Assembly: GCA_016839585.1 (NCBI GenBank)
Contig: JAEOTZ010000023.1
Location: forward strand, 1 to 64,000
DNA: 64,000 nt
From: Promethearchaeota archaeon
GTDB taxonomy: Archaea > Asgardarchaeota > Lokiarchaeia > Sigyniarchaeales > SOKP01
Reading direction: 5' to 3'
Shown here piece by piece: positions 8,499 through 15,726 of this stretch. The stretch's first letter is position 1. The number at the start of each line of letters is the position of its first letter. The notes under the pieces were generated by a model that did not search any database, was not told the origin of the DNA, and saw only the letters and a program-made list of their open reading frames with translations. The translations under genes and the position numbers were made by a program.

Positions 8499-10562
8499 TT
8501 AAAATTCCTCATTCCCATTATCTTCGAAAAGTTCTGAATATGGCTCAAGAAAATGATTCTGACACATTGGACATGAATTATATTTAGATAGCCAAAAAGC
8601 AACACAAAGATAATGATAAGTACTTGCACAAAACGGACAAGTTATAACTTTATCTCTTGCAAAGTTAATAAATTTATGACAAATTGTACATTGAACATCT
8701 GATTGCGCAATTCCCTTTCTAGTTTTAACTCGTGTAGATAAAATTTTCTCCAATTTTGATAATTCTACTTGATAAAGACCTAAAGAATGATTAAGTTGAT
8801 TAATCTTTGAATTTATTTCAACAATTCTTTCTTTTAACTCGTCTTCACTTAATCGTTCTGCTAAAAATGATGATAAAGCAAAATTAAGTGGTAATTCTTC
8901 AAAATTTTCAGTTTGTTCAGTAATTTCCGTAATCGTTGCGAATAAAAGCCCTTCCTTTTCAATCAATTCTTTAAAGCTTCTGAATAATTTATTTAATAAT
9001 AATGATATAAGAAATGCTAACTGTTGCCTTTTCCGATTAAAATTATCTTCCCAAAATTTGATGATTTGATAAAGGTCAACATCATGTGATTTAATAGAAT
9101 CTAACTTTTTATAGACCTCTTCTTTAATTATTTGGATTTTTTTATTAATATCACTTAAAATCTCTCTGATATGTTTTAATTGGGGAAATTCCTCTTTTAT
9201 TATTAACGATGTTTGATCCTCATATGCTCTAATTAAATCATTCACTGCTGAGATTTTCTCAGTAATAAAATCCCTAATATCCACTCTTAATTCTTCATTC
9301 TTAACAGTTTCAATAAAATTTAAATATTCATTTTTTCTACGGAAAATCTCAGATGCAACATTTGAAAGAATTTTTTTTAATGAGTCTGTTATATTCTCAT
9401 ATGGTTTTAAATGATTTTCAAATCTTAATATCCAATCTTCAATATCATCGATTATCGAAGAAAAATTATCAATCTTTCTATAATAGAAATTTGCTATTTC
9501 TTCAAATTCTGTTGATTGATTTACCTCATTAATCTTTTCTTGAAATTTTTTCTCTATACCATTGATAAAAATTTCAACAATTTTAGGAAAAAAAATACCA
9601 ATTTTCTGGTTTAAAATCGATTTTATATTAGTCTTACTATCCTTTTCTGAAAGAAGAAACTCTTCAACTTCATCAAGAACACTTTTCATTTTATCTTTAA
9701 TTACACTAATAGCTAAAGGACGGACAAAATCCTTTAAATGTTGTAAGACTTCTTTCCTTTCAAGAATATTTATAAACTCTTCTCCCTCATATTCTTCAAA
9801 AATATTGTTTTTATAAAGGAGGTAAATTAGATCTGAATAAGGCTTAATGTTTCCTTCATCTTTAGATAAATAATACTGATACAATTCATCAAAATGGAAT
9901 GATAAAATCCCTTCATCTTTATGTTTTTTTCCTTTTTTAGGAAAAACATCATTTAAACTTCTTATGAATACATAAAGATCCTTAATTTCATTCCAGTTTT
10001 CAAGTGTATTTGGCAATTTATTTAATTTAAAGTTTAAATTTTTAATTTTATTTGCCTCAATCCATAAATAAATCTCATTATCGTAGTTTATTTCAATTTT
10101 TATAAGAGAATTTTTAAGAGTAGAATGTATACTACTATACTCATCAATTAGATTTTTCAAGTTTGATAATAAAGCTTCTAAAAATGATTTTTTTTTAAAT
10201 AATCTTTTAATATTCCGATTATTTGAACTTAAATTTTGTAGATTTTTTGAAATAAGGCTTAGTTCTTCAACAATTTTTGATTTTAAATGATAAAAATTAA
10301 GTTTGCCATTTGATATTAACTCCTCAGAATTTAGCATATATAGATCCAAAAAAACTTTCAATTCATTTAAGTAATTTGAATATAAGTCAAGAATTGGAGT
10401 TGAAAGTTGTAATTTTGATTTTACATATTCCTCTATTTCAGATTCTCCAGCATTTTCTGTTTCAAAATTTACTAACTTCTTTTTTATCTCTAATAATTCT
10501 TCTTTAGTAAACCCACTTATTTCCTTAGTACCATCGAATAAATTATTGAAAAGATTCAACAT
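8499..10562 (-). CDS. long coiled-coil protein with C-terminal RING-like zinc finger
   Basis: Most of the 687 residues are helical and charged, without membrane segments. The last 60 residues form a zinc finger with ligand spacing C-x2-C-x13-C-x2-C-x4-H-x2-C-x10-C-x2-C (CTIC ... CPFC ... YHYLC ... CPMC). The segment TYHYLCVAFWLSKYNSCPMC closely matches the second half of RING-H2 fingers (FHxxCxxxWLxxxxxCPxC), including the Trp-Leu that contacts E2 enzymes. The central C-x-H of a standard RING is replaced by C-x2-C. An E3 ubiquitin-ligase-like role fits the Asgard ubiquitin systems, but no ubiquitin, E1 or E2 gene lies in this window. It could instead be a structural zinc finger. Confidence 0.7.
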   Translation of the reverse strand: MLNLFNNLFDGTKEISGFTKEELLEIKKKLVNFETENAGESEIEEYVKSKLQLSTPILDLYSNYLNELKVFLDLYMLNSEELISNGKLNFYHLKSKIVEELSLISKNLQNLSSNNRNIKRLFKKKSFLEALLSNLKNLIDEYSSIHSTLKNSLIKIEINYDNEIYLWIEANKIKNLNFKLNKLPNTLENWNEIKDLYVFIRSLNDVFPKKGKKHKDEGILSFHFDELYQYYLSKDEGNIKPYSDLIYLLYKNNIFEEYEGEEFINILERKEVLQHLKDFVRPLAISVIKDKMKSVLDEVEEFLLSEKDSKTNIKSILNQKIGIFFPKIVEIFINGIEKKFQEKINEVNQSTEFEEIANFYYRKIDNFSSIIDDIEDWILRFENHLKPYENITDSLKKILSNVASEIFRRKNEYLNFIETVKNEELRVDIRDFITEKISAVNDLIRAYEDQTSLIIKEEFPQLKHIREILSDINKKIQIIKEEVYKKLDSIKSHDVDLYQIIKFWEDNFNRKRQQLAFLISLLLNKLFRSFKELIEKEGLLFATITEITEQTENFEELPLNFALSSFLAERLSEDELKERIVEINSKINQLNHSLGLYQVELSKLEKILSTRVKTRKGIAQSDVQCTICHKFINFARDKVITCPFCASTYHYLCVAFWLSKYNSCPMCQNHFLEPYSELFEDNGNEEF

Positions 10563-10669
10563 AAAAATACTAAGTATTAATAGATTAGCTTATAATAATT
10601 AGAAATATATCATACAATAAATTCTTAATGATTAAAAAGAAATTAATTCTTAAGAAGGAGGGCTCTAAA

Positions 10670-11287
10670 TTATTCTCCTAACCCTTTTATTTCTATAAAT
10701 TTTTCTTCAGCACCGTCTTTAGTTATTATCAGAAGATCAATCCCATTACCACTCATAGCATCTCGTTTAATCGATGTACTAATTGCTTTTTCCACTAATT
10801 GTTCCCCTTCTGTAACTGTCATATCTGGTCTATAGTCTGCTTCTAAAATACCCATTGAAAGAAGCATTCCTGTTCCTGCTGTTCCATAATCTTCAGGCAT
10901 TAATGAACCAAGGGCATCTAAAACATATAATTTAGGGCCATCTTTATCCATTCCAGCTATAATTATATTCGTATACAAGGGCATCATTTTTCTTGAATAC
11001 AAATAATTTGAAACTAGCTTACCTAAACTCTTAGTAGAAATTTTCTCTCCTGCTTCTATAAGATATAAATTTGCCTGAGCTTGTAAAATCTTAACTAAAA
11101 TTTGGAAATCTCCAATTAATCCATATGCTGCTAATCCAATATAATCAGTTATCTTAAAGACTTTCTTTGTGGATTTACTTGTTACTGTATAACCCCATGT
11201 TGCTCGTCTGTCATTTCCAAGCACAACACCATCTTTACATTTTAATGCTACACCACAAGCACCGGGGACACTTATTTGTTGAGCCAT
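10670..11287 (-). CDS. psmB: 20S proteasome beta-type subunit lacking the catalytic threonine
   Basis: The fold is clear over 205 residues: CKDGVVLGNDRRATWGY near the N-terminus, GLAAYGLIGDFQILV, and KAISTSIKRDAMSGNGIDL. Aligning by eye on DRR and KK, the canonical residues Asp17 (D26), Lys33 and the Asp-x-x-Ser pair (RDAMSG) are all present, but position 1, the nucleophilic Thr, is Ala10 (PGACGVAL). An in-frame stop nine codons upstream of the ATG excludes a longer propeptide with Thr. There is no N-terminal H0 helix as in alpha subunits. The likely role is a structural, catalytically silent beta subunit partnering an active one elsewhere, as in crenarchaea with two beta genes. Confidence 0.85.
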   Translation of the reverse strand: MAQQISVPGACGVALKCKDGVVLGNDRRATWGYTVTSKSTKKVFKITDYIGLAAYGLIGDFQILVKILQAQANLYLIEAGEKISTKSLGKLVSNYLYSRKMMPLYTNIIIAGMDKDGPKLYVLDALGSLMPEDYGTAGTGMLLSMGILEADYRPDMTVTEGEQLVEKAISTSIKRDAMSGNGIDLLIITKDGAEEKFIEIKGLGE

Positions 11288-11506
11288 ATAAATTTGCCTA
11301 TTAGAATTTAATTGTTAAAATATAGAGATCTTTTGATAATATAAAATAATCTGAATTAATTAAAATTTTTCTTTTAAATTATAAAATTTTACTCAATACA
11401 TCAAAAAATAAATTTTATTTATTATAATTCTACATATATTATTTTTCATATTTAATTTAACCATGTGAATTATAGATTGAAGATAATTTTTACTTGTTAA
11501 TTCAAC

Positions 11507-11530
11507 TATGACTAAATGTTTATGATCAGA
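11507..11530. promoter_or_regulatory. degenerate first copy of a repeated dyad motif
   Basis: TATGACTA, an 8-base spacer, then TGATCAGA. It is a weakened copy of the dyads at 11686 and 11866, about 180 bp upstream of the next one, so it likely belongs to the same repeat series. Confidence 0.4.
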
Positions 11531-11685
11531 TAATAAATAAAATGATATTAAGTGGGGATTATTTATTTCAATAAAAAATTTTTTAATTCCTAATTGAATT
11601 ATAATAAAACCTATATTATGAATGAATTTTTCAATATTAATATTTGAACAATTGTGATACTAAATAAACTAATTCATATTTTTAG

Positions 11686-11710
11686 TATGATCATTGAGTT
11701 AGTGATCCTA
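11686..11710. promoter_or_regulatory. dyad motif, second copy
   Basis: TATGATCA, nine bases, TGATCCTA: an inverted repeat with one mismatch. It sits 180 bp before the perfect copy. The dimension fits a dimeric DNA-binding protein, but which gene it would control is not evident. Confidence 0.45.
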
Positions 11711-11865
11711 TATAGGATGGTAAAACATTTATTGTGGATTGCTAATTTTCATTAAAATTTTTTTAATTCCCCATTAAACCATAATAAAAACCAATTTAAA
11801 GATCTTTTACTCAATCTTGTTATTTGAATTATTTTGATTCTAACAAAATTAATTCATATTCTTTG

Positions 11866-11890
11866 TATGATCAACCAACACGTGATCATA
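11866..11890. promoter_or_regulatory. perfect dyad motif, third copy
   Basis: TATGATCA, nine bases, TGATCATA: a perfect 8-bp inverted repeat. It lies about 200 bp upstream of the histone start. An operator for the histone gene or the divergent proteasome gene is possible; equally it may be a structural repeat. Confidence 0.5.
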
Positions 11891-12075
11891 GAAAGTTACC
11901 ATTTAATTGAAATATAAATTTTTTGTCGTAATTTTTTTCCCATTTAACTCTTTTTATTCTTCTGATTCGCCATAACATTTAAATAACTCTTCACATATAA
12001 TATTATCTAAGACACTTTAAAAATAAATTAAAAAAAAATTAAAACCTTAAATTTTTAAAATTTCCAATTAAAAAG

Positions 12076-12087
12076 TGGAGGAAAAAA
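12076..12087 (+). promoter_or_regulatory. ribosome binding site of the histone gene
   Basis: AGTGGAGGAAAA lies just upstream of the ATG at 12091. It is one of the stronger purine-rich Shine-Dalgarno sequences in the window, as expected for an abundant chromatin protein. Confidence 0.6.
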
Positions 12088-12090
12088 ATT

Positions 12091-12309
12091 ATGGCAAAAA
12101 AGAAACATTCCTTTGCATGGAGCCCAATTCGTCGACTGATGAAACAACAAGGTGCAACAATCGTAGCTCGAAACGCAGTTGATCTATTAATTGATCATTT
12201 AGAAAAAACAGCCTCGAAATTAACTGAACAGGCAAGATCATTCACAACTCATGCAAATCGAAAGAAGATAACAAAGAACGACCTTCTTCTTTCAATAAAA
12301 TATAAATAA
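12091..12309 (+). CDS. archaeal histone
   Basis: The 72-residue protein is a single histone fold: SPIRRLMKQQGATIVARNAV (helix 1 and start of helix 2), LLIDHLEKTASKLTEQARSFTTHA (helix 2), then NRKKITKNDLLLSIK (loop 2 and helix 3). The RK-x-I-x-x-x-D pattern in loop 2 and the Arg in helix 1 are standard DNA-contact positions. A short basic N-terminus (AKKKHSFAW) is present, which is longer than in HMf-type histones but not a long eukaryotic-like tail. It compacts DNA as dimers and possibly larger hypernucleosomes. A T-rich terminator follows at 12351. Confidence 0.93.
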   Translation: MAKKKHSFAWSPIRRLMKQQGATIVARNAVDLLIDHLEKTASKLTEQARSFTTHANRKKITKNDLLLSIKYK

Positions 12310-12350
12310 ATTAAATTATAATTAGATTGGATTTCAAAAATAACAAATTC

Positions 12351-12370
12351 CTTTTTTTTCCTTTTTTTTG
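12351..12370 (+). terminator. oligo-T transcription terminator after the histone gene
   Basis: Two runs of eight T residues (C-T8-CC-T8-G) begin about 40 bp after the histone stop codon. Runs of T in the non-template strand are the usual archaeal termination signal; no stem is needed. Confidence 0.6.
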
Positions 12371-12532
12371 TCTTACATTCAAATTGAGTTAAAAGTAAAT
12401 TGTAATCTATATTTTTAGATTAATCCTTTAATAGTTGGATTTTAAAATATTTGAATAAAAATAAATAGTAACCAAAATGTATTTTTTAATCCATAAATTA
12501 TTAATCATAGATAATTATAAGTGATAAAATGG

Positions 12533-13186
12533 ATGCAAATGGCTGAAAATTCGGAAGAAAATAATCATATGCAAGTAAATGGAAAAGCAAAAGAAATATT
12601 ATTTCAATCTATGGAATTGATAATGAAGAATCTTCAGGAAAATATGGAGCATCTTAATAAACCTAGACATTTTAAACATACCCAAAAATTTATTGAAATG
12701 GTTCATGATGGTTTAGTGAATAAGAGAAGATTTTTCTTATTAGCGTCGGGGAGAAGTGCTTTTATATTACAATGTTTTGCTACGAGATTAGTCCATCTTG
12801 GAGCAGAGATATATGTGGTTACTAATTTAGCAAGTATGCCTGCTCTTACAAGCAATGATATTCTAATTGTTCTTTCGGGATCAGGAACTACGGATATTGT
12901 TGTGTCGCTTCTAAAAAATTTTGTAAATACTGTTAAACCTTTTGGAATAGTCGCAATTACCTCTCATCCCGAAACCATTATCGGGAGGGCAGGAGATGTT
13001 ACAATTAAGCTTAAAGGTAGAACTAAAAAAGATAAAGTGACAGGAGATACTGCTGTTTTAACACCGGAAGGTACCATGTTTGAGGCTGCCGCGTTCAGCT
13101 ATTTGGATGCAATTATAGCTGAATTAGCCATTAAGCTTGGTAAAACTGATGAGGACATGCTCAAGAAGCATTCCCAGACTACATAA
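12533..13186 (+). CDS. hxlB: SIS-domain protein, probable 6-phospho-3-hexuloisomerase
   Basis: The protein is a single SIS domain. Diagnostic segments are ASGRSAFILQCFATRLVHLGAEIYVV, ILIVLSGSGTTDIVV, IVAITSHPETIIGRAGDV, KLKGRTKKD and EGTMFEAAAFSYLDAIIAEL, which follow the PHI pattern in order. PHI interconverts hexulose-6-phosphate and fructose-6-phosphate in the reverse ribulose-monophosphate pathway used by many archaea to make ribose. The partner synthase (HPS) is not in this window. The frame is open from a GTG at 12521; the ATG at 12533 or 12539 is a more natural start. A sugar-phosphate isomerase of another specificity is the alternative. Confidence 0.75.
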   Translation: MQMAENSEENNHMQVNGKAKEILFQSMELIMKNLQENMEHLNKPRHFKHTQKFIEMVHDGLVNKRRFFLLASGRSAFILQCFATRLVHLGAEIYVVTNLASMPALTSNDILIVLSGSGTTDIVVSLLKNFVNTVKPFGIVAITSHPETIIGRAGDVTIKLKGRTKKDKVTGDTAVLTPEGTMFEAAAFSYLDAIIAELAIKLGKTDEDMLKKHSQTT

Positions 13187-13221
13187 CTTTACTTTTTAAT
13201 GACTAATTTGAATAATTATTA

Positions 13222-13290
13222 TATGCGCCGATTTATAGTGTTTTTATGAGAAATTAGTTTGATGAATAAAAATCTCCAAATCGGCGCACA
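13222..13290 (+). ncRNA. candidate H/ACA guide RNA
   Basis: Between two convergent genes lies one long hairpin. A lower stem (13224-13234 with 13278-13288, TGCGCCGATTT / AAATCGGCGCA) opens into a pocket (5' ATAGTG, 3' TCTCC), followed by an upper stem (TTTTTAT at 13241-13247 with ATAAAAA at 13266-13272). The tip holds GAG ... GATGA, which can form a kink-turn with tandem G-A pairs. An ACA triplet at 13288-13290 is 15 nt from the base of the upper stem, the spacing of archaeal H/ACA RNAs. The pocket would direct pseudouridylation at a target of form GGAGA-UN-CACUAU. A bidirectional terminator hairpin is the main alternative. Confidence 0.5.
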
Positions 13291-13292
13291 CT

Positions 13293-14162
13293 TTACATGA
13301 GTAAGGCGCCAATTGCAGCACAAAATTCTGAATTCTTTAAGAATATTGCTTTTTTTTTGCTTACCTTACAAATTAGTGATAAAATTTTCTTTGCTAGCCT
13401 ATTTTCTTTTAAAAATCCACCACAAAAAACAATACTTAAAATATCATTATTGTCAGCTATTAAGTTTGCAATTGAGCCTATATTTTCCCCAATCATGCAT
13501 ATTATTGAATTAATAAAATCCTCCTTTAACAAATTATTAATGTCAAAATTTAAATCAATCTTTCCTAAGGATGCCGCTGTAAACTCCCTAAATAGTAAAT
13601 CAACTCTGTCATCTTCAGGAGCATAAATATCAGAAACCTTTAAATCAACATTATATCTAGTTCCTTGTTTAGCTAGGTTTAAAGCCTCTTGGAAATCATC
13701 TAAGTTGTACAAAATTTTAATCAATCCCATTAAAAAGCCTCCTCCCAAAGCAGAACCACCTAAGTGCTCAACAGAATCTTTTTTTGAAACCATCGAGGTT
13801 CCTGTTCCAATAGTCACAATTAACGAAGAAGATATCTCTTTCTTTTTTTCTAATAAATGAAGGATTTCAATTCCTTTAACATTAGCTTTAAATTCATTTA
13901 TTAATTTTGTTTCAACTATTTTTGAATAGTATTGATATAAATTGAAGCTTTTTCCACCTGTAAAATTAATTTTTTTAATTTGCTTTATATTCGACTCTAA
14001 AGCTATTTTGAGTGGACTTAAATCAGATTGAGTTAGATAGTAATATAATTGTAATTTATCACCATTTAAATATGCAATCTTTGAAAGAGTTTGTCCCATA
14101 TCGACTCCAATTGTATCTGTTGGTATTTTAACATATAGCTTATCTACATTTATATTGAACAT
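13293..14162 (-). CDS. type II pantothenate kinase-like protein (Fumble family)
   Basis: The protein has an ASKHA-fold nucleotide-binding core: a phosphate-1 loop TIGVDMGQTLSKIAYL (about residues 16-31), a phosphate-2 loop LIVTIGTGTSMV, the GGSALGGGFLMGL segment, and an adenosine loop VFCGGFLKEN near the end. These occur in the order seen in type II (eukaryotic and staphylococcal) pantothenate kinases, which phosphorylate pantothenate in CoA synthesis. Most archaea use pantoate kinase with phosphopantothenate synthetase instead. Substrate assignment is therefore tentative; members of this family may also phosphorylate related compounds. Confidence 0.7.
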   Translation of the reverse strand: MFNINVDKLYVKIPTDTIGVDMGQTLSKIAYLNGDKLQLYYYLTQSDLSPLKIALESNIKQIKKINFTGGKSFNLYQYYSKIVETKLINEFKANVKGIEILHLLEKKKEISSSLIVTIGTGTSMVSKKDSVEHLGGSALGGGFLMGLIKILYNLDDFQEALNLAKQGTRYNVDLKVSDIYAPEDDRVDLLFREFTAASLGKIDLNFDINNLLKEDFINSIICMIGENIGSIANLIADNNDILSIVFCGGFLKENRLAKKILSLICKVSKKKAIFLKNSEFCAAIGALLM

Positions 14163-14252
14163 CTTTTTTATTCCTTAACTTAAAATTCTATTCTTTCATT
14201 ATTTTATATTAATATTTCAATTTAATAAATCAATTTTGTAAAACATTCTTAC

Positions 14253-15725
14253 ATGATAGAGAAATTAAACTCTGAAAATGCTGAAGTTGCAATAATTAAG
14301 GGAAATACTCCAAAAGAGGGTGTTCTGGAAGGAATTGAGAAACTTGGTGGAATCTCCAAATTTATTAATGAAGGAGATCAAGTTTTTATTAAATTTAATT
14401 TAAATTTACCTCACGGATTTCCAACAAACACCAATTTTAATGTATTAAAGGCATTAATTAAATCGTGTAAGAAGGCAGGGGCTGACAAAATCTACTTGGG
14501 AAGTTTTCCAGTTAAAGGTTTTTCAATTTATGCAATTTCAAATTTATTAGGGCTTCATAACTATTTTAAAACTCTTGGAGCAGAATTAGTATATTTAGAT
14601 AATAGTAACTATTATAACCAGAAAGGAATAAAATCAGATAAATTAAAAGAAATTAAGGAAAAATCATTTTCAAAAGTTGAAGTATATAATAAGGAAGTAA
14701 AATTTCCAAACGTAGTCCTTAATTCAGATAAATTAATATTAGTAAATCAAGTTAATGTAGAGCCTTTATTCAAATGTAATTTATCAATATTAAATTACTA
14801 TTCAATCATTCCAAATGCATATCAGAAAATTGATAAAAATGTACGGGTAGGAAAAGATTATTTATTTCTTGATCAATACAAACAAGATCTAGTTTCAAAA
14901 ATTATTGACATTTCTACAATAAAAAAACCCGATTTAGTAATAAATGATCTATTTTATATAATGGAAGAAGCTGGTCCGTATATTTATAAGGATTCAAAAC
15001 TAAAAACTACAGGCTTAGTTATTGTTGGTAATGATCCTATTGCTGTTGATTTAATTACGTTAAATCTAATGAATATTAATAAGGTTGATAGTAAACTAAT
15101 TTTGGAAGCTCAAAATAAAAGAGTAGGTATTACAGATATTTCAAAAATAAATATCTTGGGAGAAAAAATCGAAGATATTAGTATAAATGTTTCTTTATGT
15201 GCATCGAAGCTTGAAAATATTAAAACACCAAATTTTTCAATTAGATCAGGCAGGTTTTGTTCAGGATGTTCAAAACAGGCTTATCATTTTTTAAATTTTA
15301 TAAAAATGCATATGGAAAAAGATTTAAAATATAATCCAAAAAATTCGTTTTTGATTGGGGAAAATCCCTTAGATCCAGAATATTTTGAACATATTATTCT
15401 ATTTGGAGATTGTTGTATTAATAGCACAAAAAATCGTAGTTTTAGAGAAGATATGAAGAGATCTCATAAAAATGTCGCAAATGAATCAAAACAGAAAAAA
15501 TTTAAAAAAGTAAAATCCACAAAAAAGGGAAAAACTAAGGTAAAATTAAATAAAAAAATATTGGAATTGCCAGGATGCCCACCCGACATATTTAGCTCTC
15601 TAGAACTATTATTAGATTATTATGGAAAAAAAAACTCTCCAAATTTAAAGTTAATTAGTGAAATAATAAAATCATGGAGATCTCAACAAACTAAAGAAAA
15701 ATTGGAGTTATGGGAGGCGCTCTAA
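14253..15725 (+). CDS. DUF362 family protein with C-terminal cysteine motif
   Basis: The first 300 residues match the DUF362 pattern: AEVAIIKGNTPKEGVLEGIEKLGG, VFIKFNLNLPHGFPTNTN, then KKAGADKIYLGSFP, and VGNDPIAVDLITLNLM near residue 260. The C-terminal part has CSGCSKQAYHF (about residues 346-356) and a GDCCINSTK segment (about residues 390-398), candidates for Fe-S or zinc binding, followed by a Lys-rich insertion and a PGCPPD motif. DUF362 proteins are often linked to Fe-S chemistry but lack a defined reaction. The gene ends one base before the next start, so both are probably translated from one mRNA. Confidence 0.7.
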   Translation: MIEKLNSENAEVAIIKGNTPKEGVLEGIEKLGGISKFINEGDQVFIKFNLNLPHGFPTNTNFNVLKALIKSCKKAGADKIYLGSFPVKGFSIYAISNLLGLHNYFKTLGAELVYLDNSNYYNQKGIKSDKLKEIKEKSFSKVEVYNKEVKFPNVVLNSDKLILVNQVNVEPLFKCNLSILNYYSIIPNAYQKIDKNVRVGKDYLFLDQYKQDLVSKIIDISTIKKPDLVINDLFYIMEEAGPYIYKDSKLKTTGLVIVGNDPIAVDLITLNLMNINKVDSKLILEAQNKRVGITDISKINILGEKIEDISINVSLCASKLENIKTPNFSIRSGRFCSGCSKQAYHFLNFIKMHMEKDLKYNPKNSFLIGENPLDPEYFEHIILFGDCCINSTKNRSFREDMKRSHKNVANESKQKKFKKVKSTKKGKTKVKLNKKILELPGCPPDIFSSLELLLDYYGKKNSPNLKLISEIIKSWRSQQTKEKLELWEAL

Positions 15726-15726
15726 A

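Larger units (their letters stand above)
11360..11895. repeat. degenerate ~180-bp tandem repeats in the histone upstream region
   Basis: The 803-bp stretch between the proteasome gene and the histone gene holds no gene. At least two clear units, offset by exactly 180 bp, share AATTCATAT-TTTAGTATGATCA (11671 and 11851 region), TATTTGAA...TTGTGAT (11641 and 11821), TTTTTTAATTCC...AATAAAACC (11580s and 11760s) and TGGATT (11555 and 11735). A weaker third unit precedes them. Each unit carries a dyad symmetry listed separately. Confidence 0.65.

Noticed and set aside
9562-9816. Small frames opposite long genes (for example within the RING-like, gelsolin and selD genes)
   Set aside because: They are antisense or out-of-frame shadows without start signals or recognisable motifs.
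10670-11287. Assigning the proteasome gene as an alpha subunit because Thr1 is absent
   Set aside because: The N-terminal alpha-type helix is missing and the beta-type Asp17, Lys33 and Asp-x-x-Ser positions are conserved.
11288-12090. CRISPR array in the repeat-bearing spacer
   Set aside because: The repeat unit is about 180 bp, degenerate and lacks short regular direct repeats with unique spacers; no cas gene is nearby.
13224-13288. Treating the long hairpin as an attachment site or transposon end
   Set aside because: The arms are only 11 bp, there is no target-site duplication or transposase, and the internal geometry matches an H/ACA RNA.
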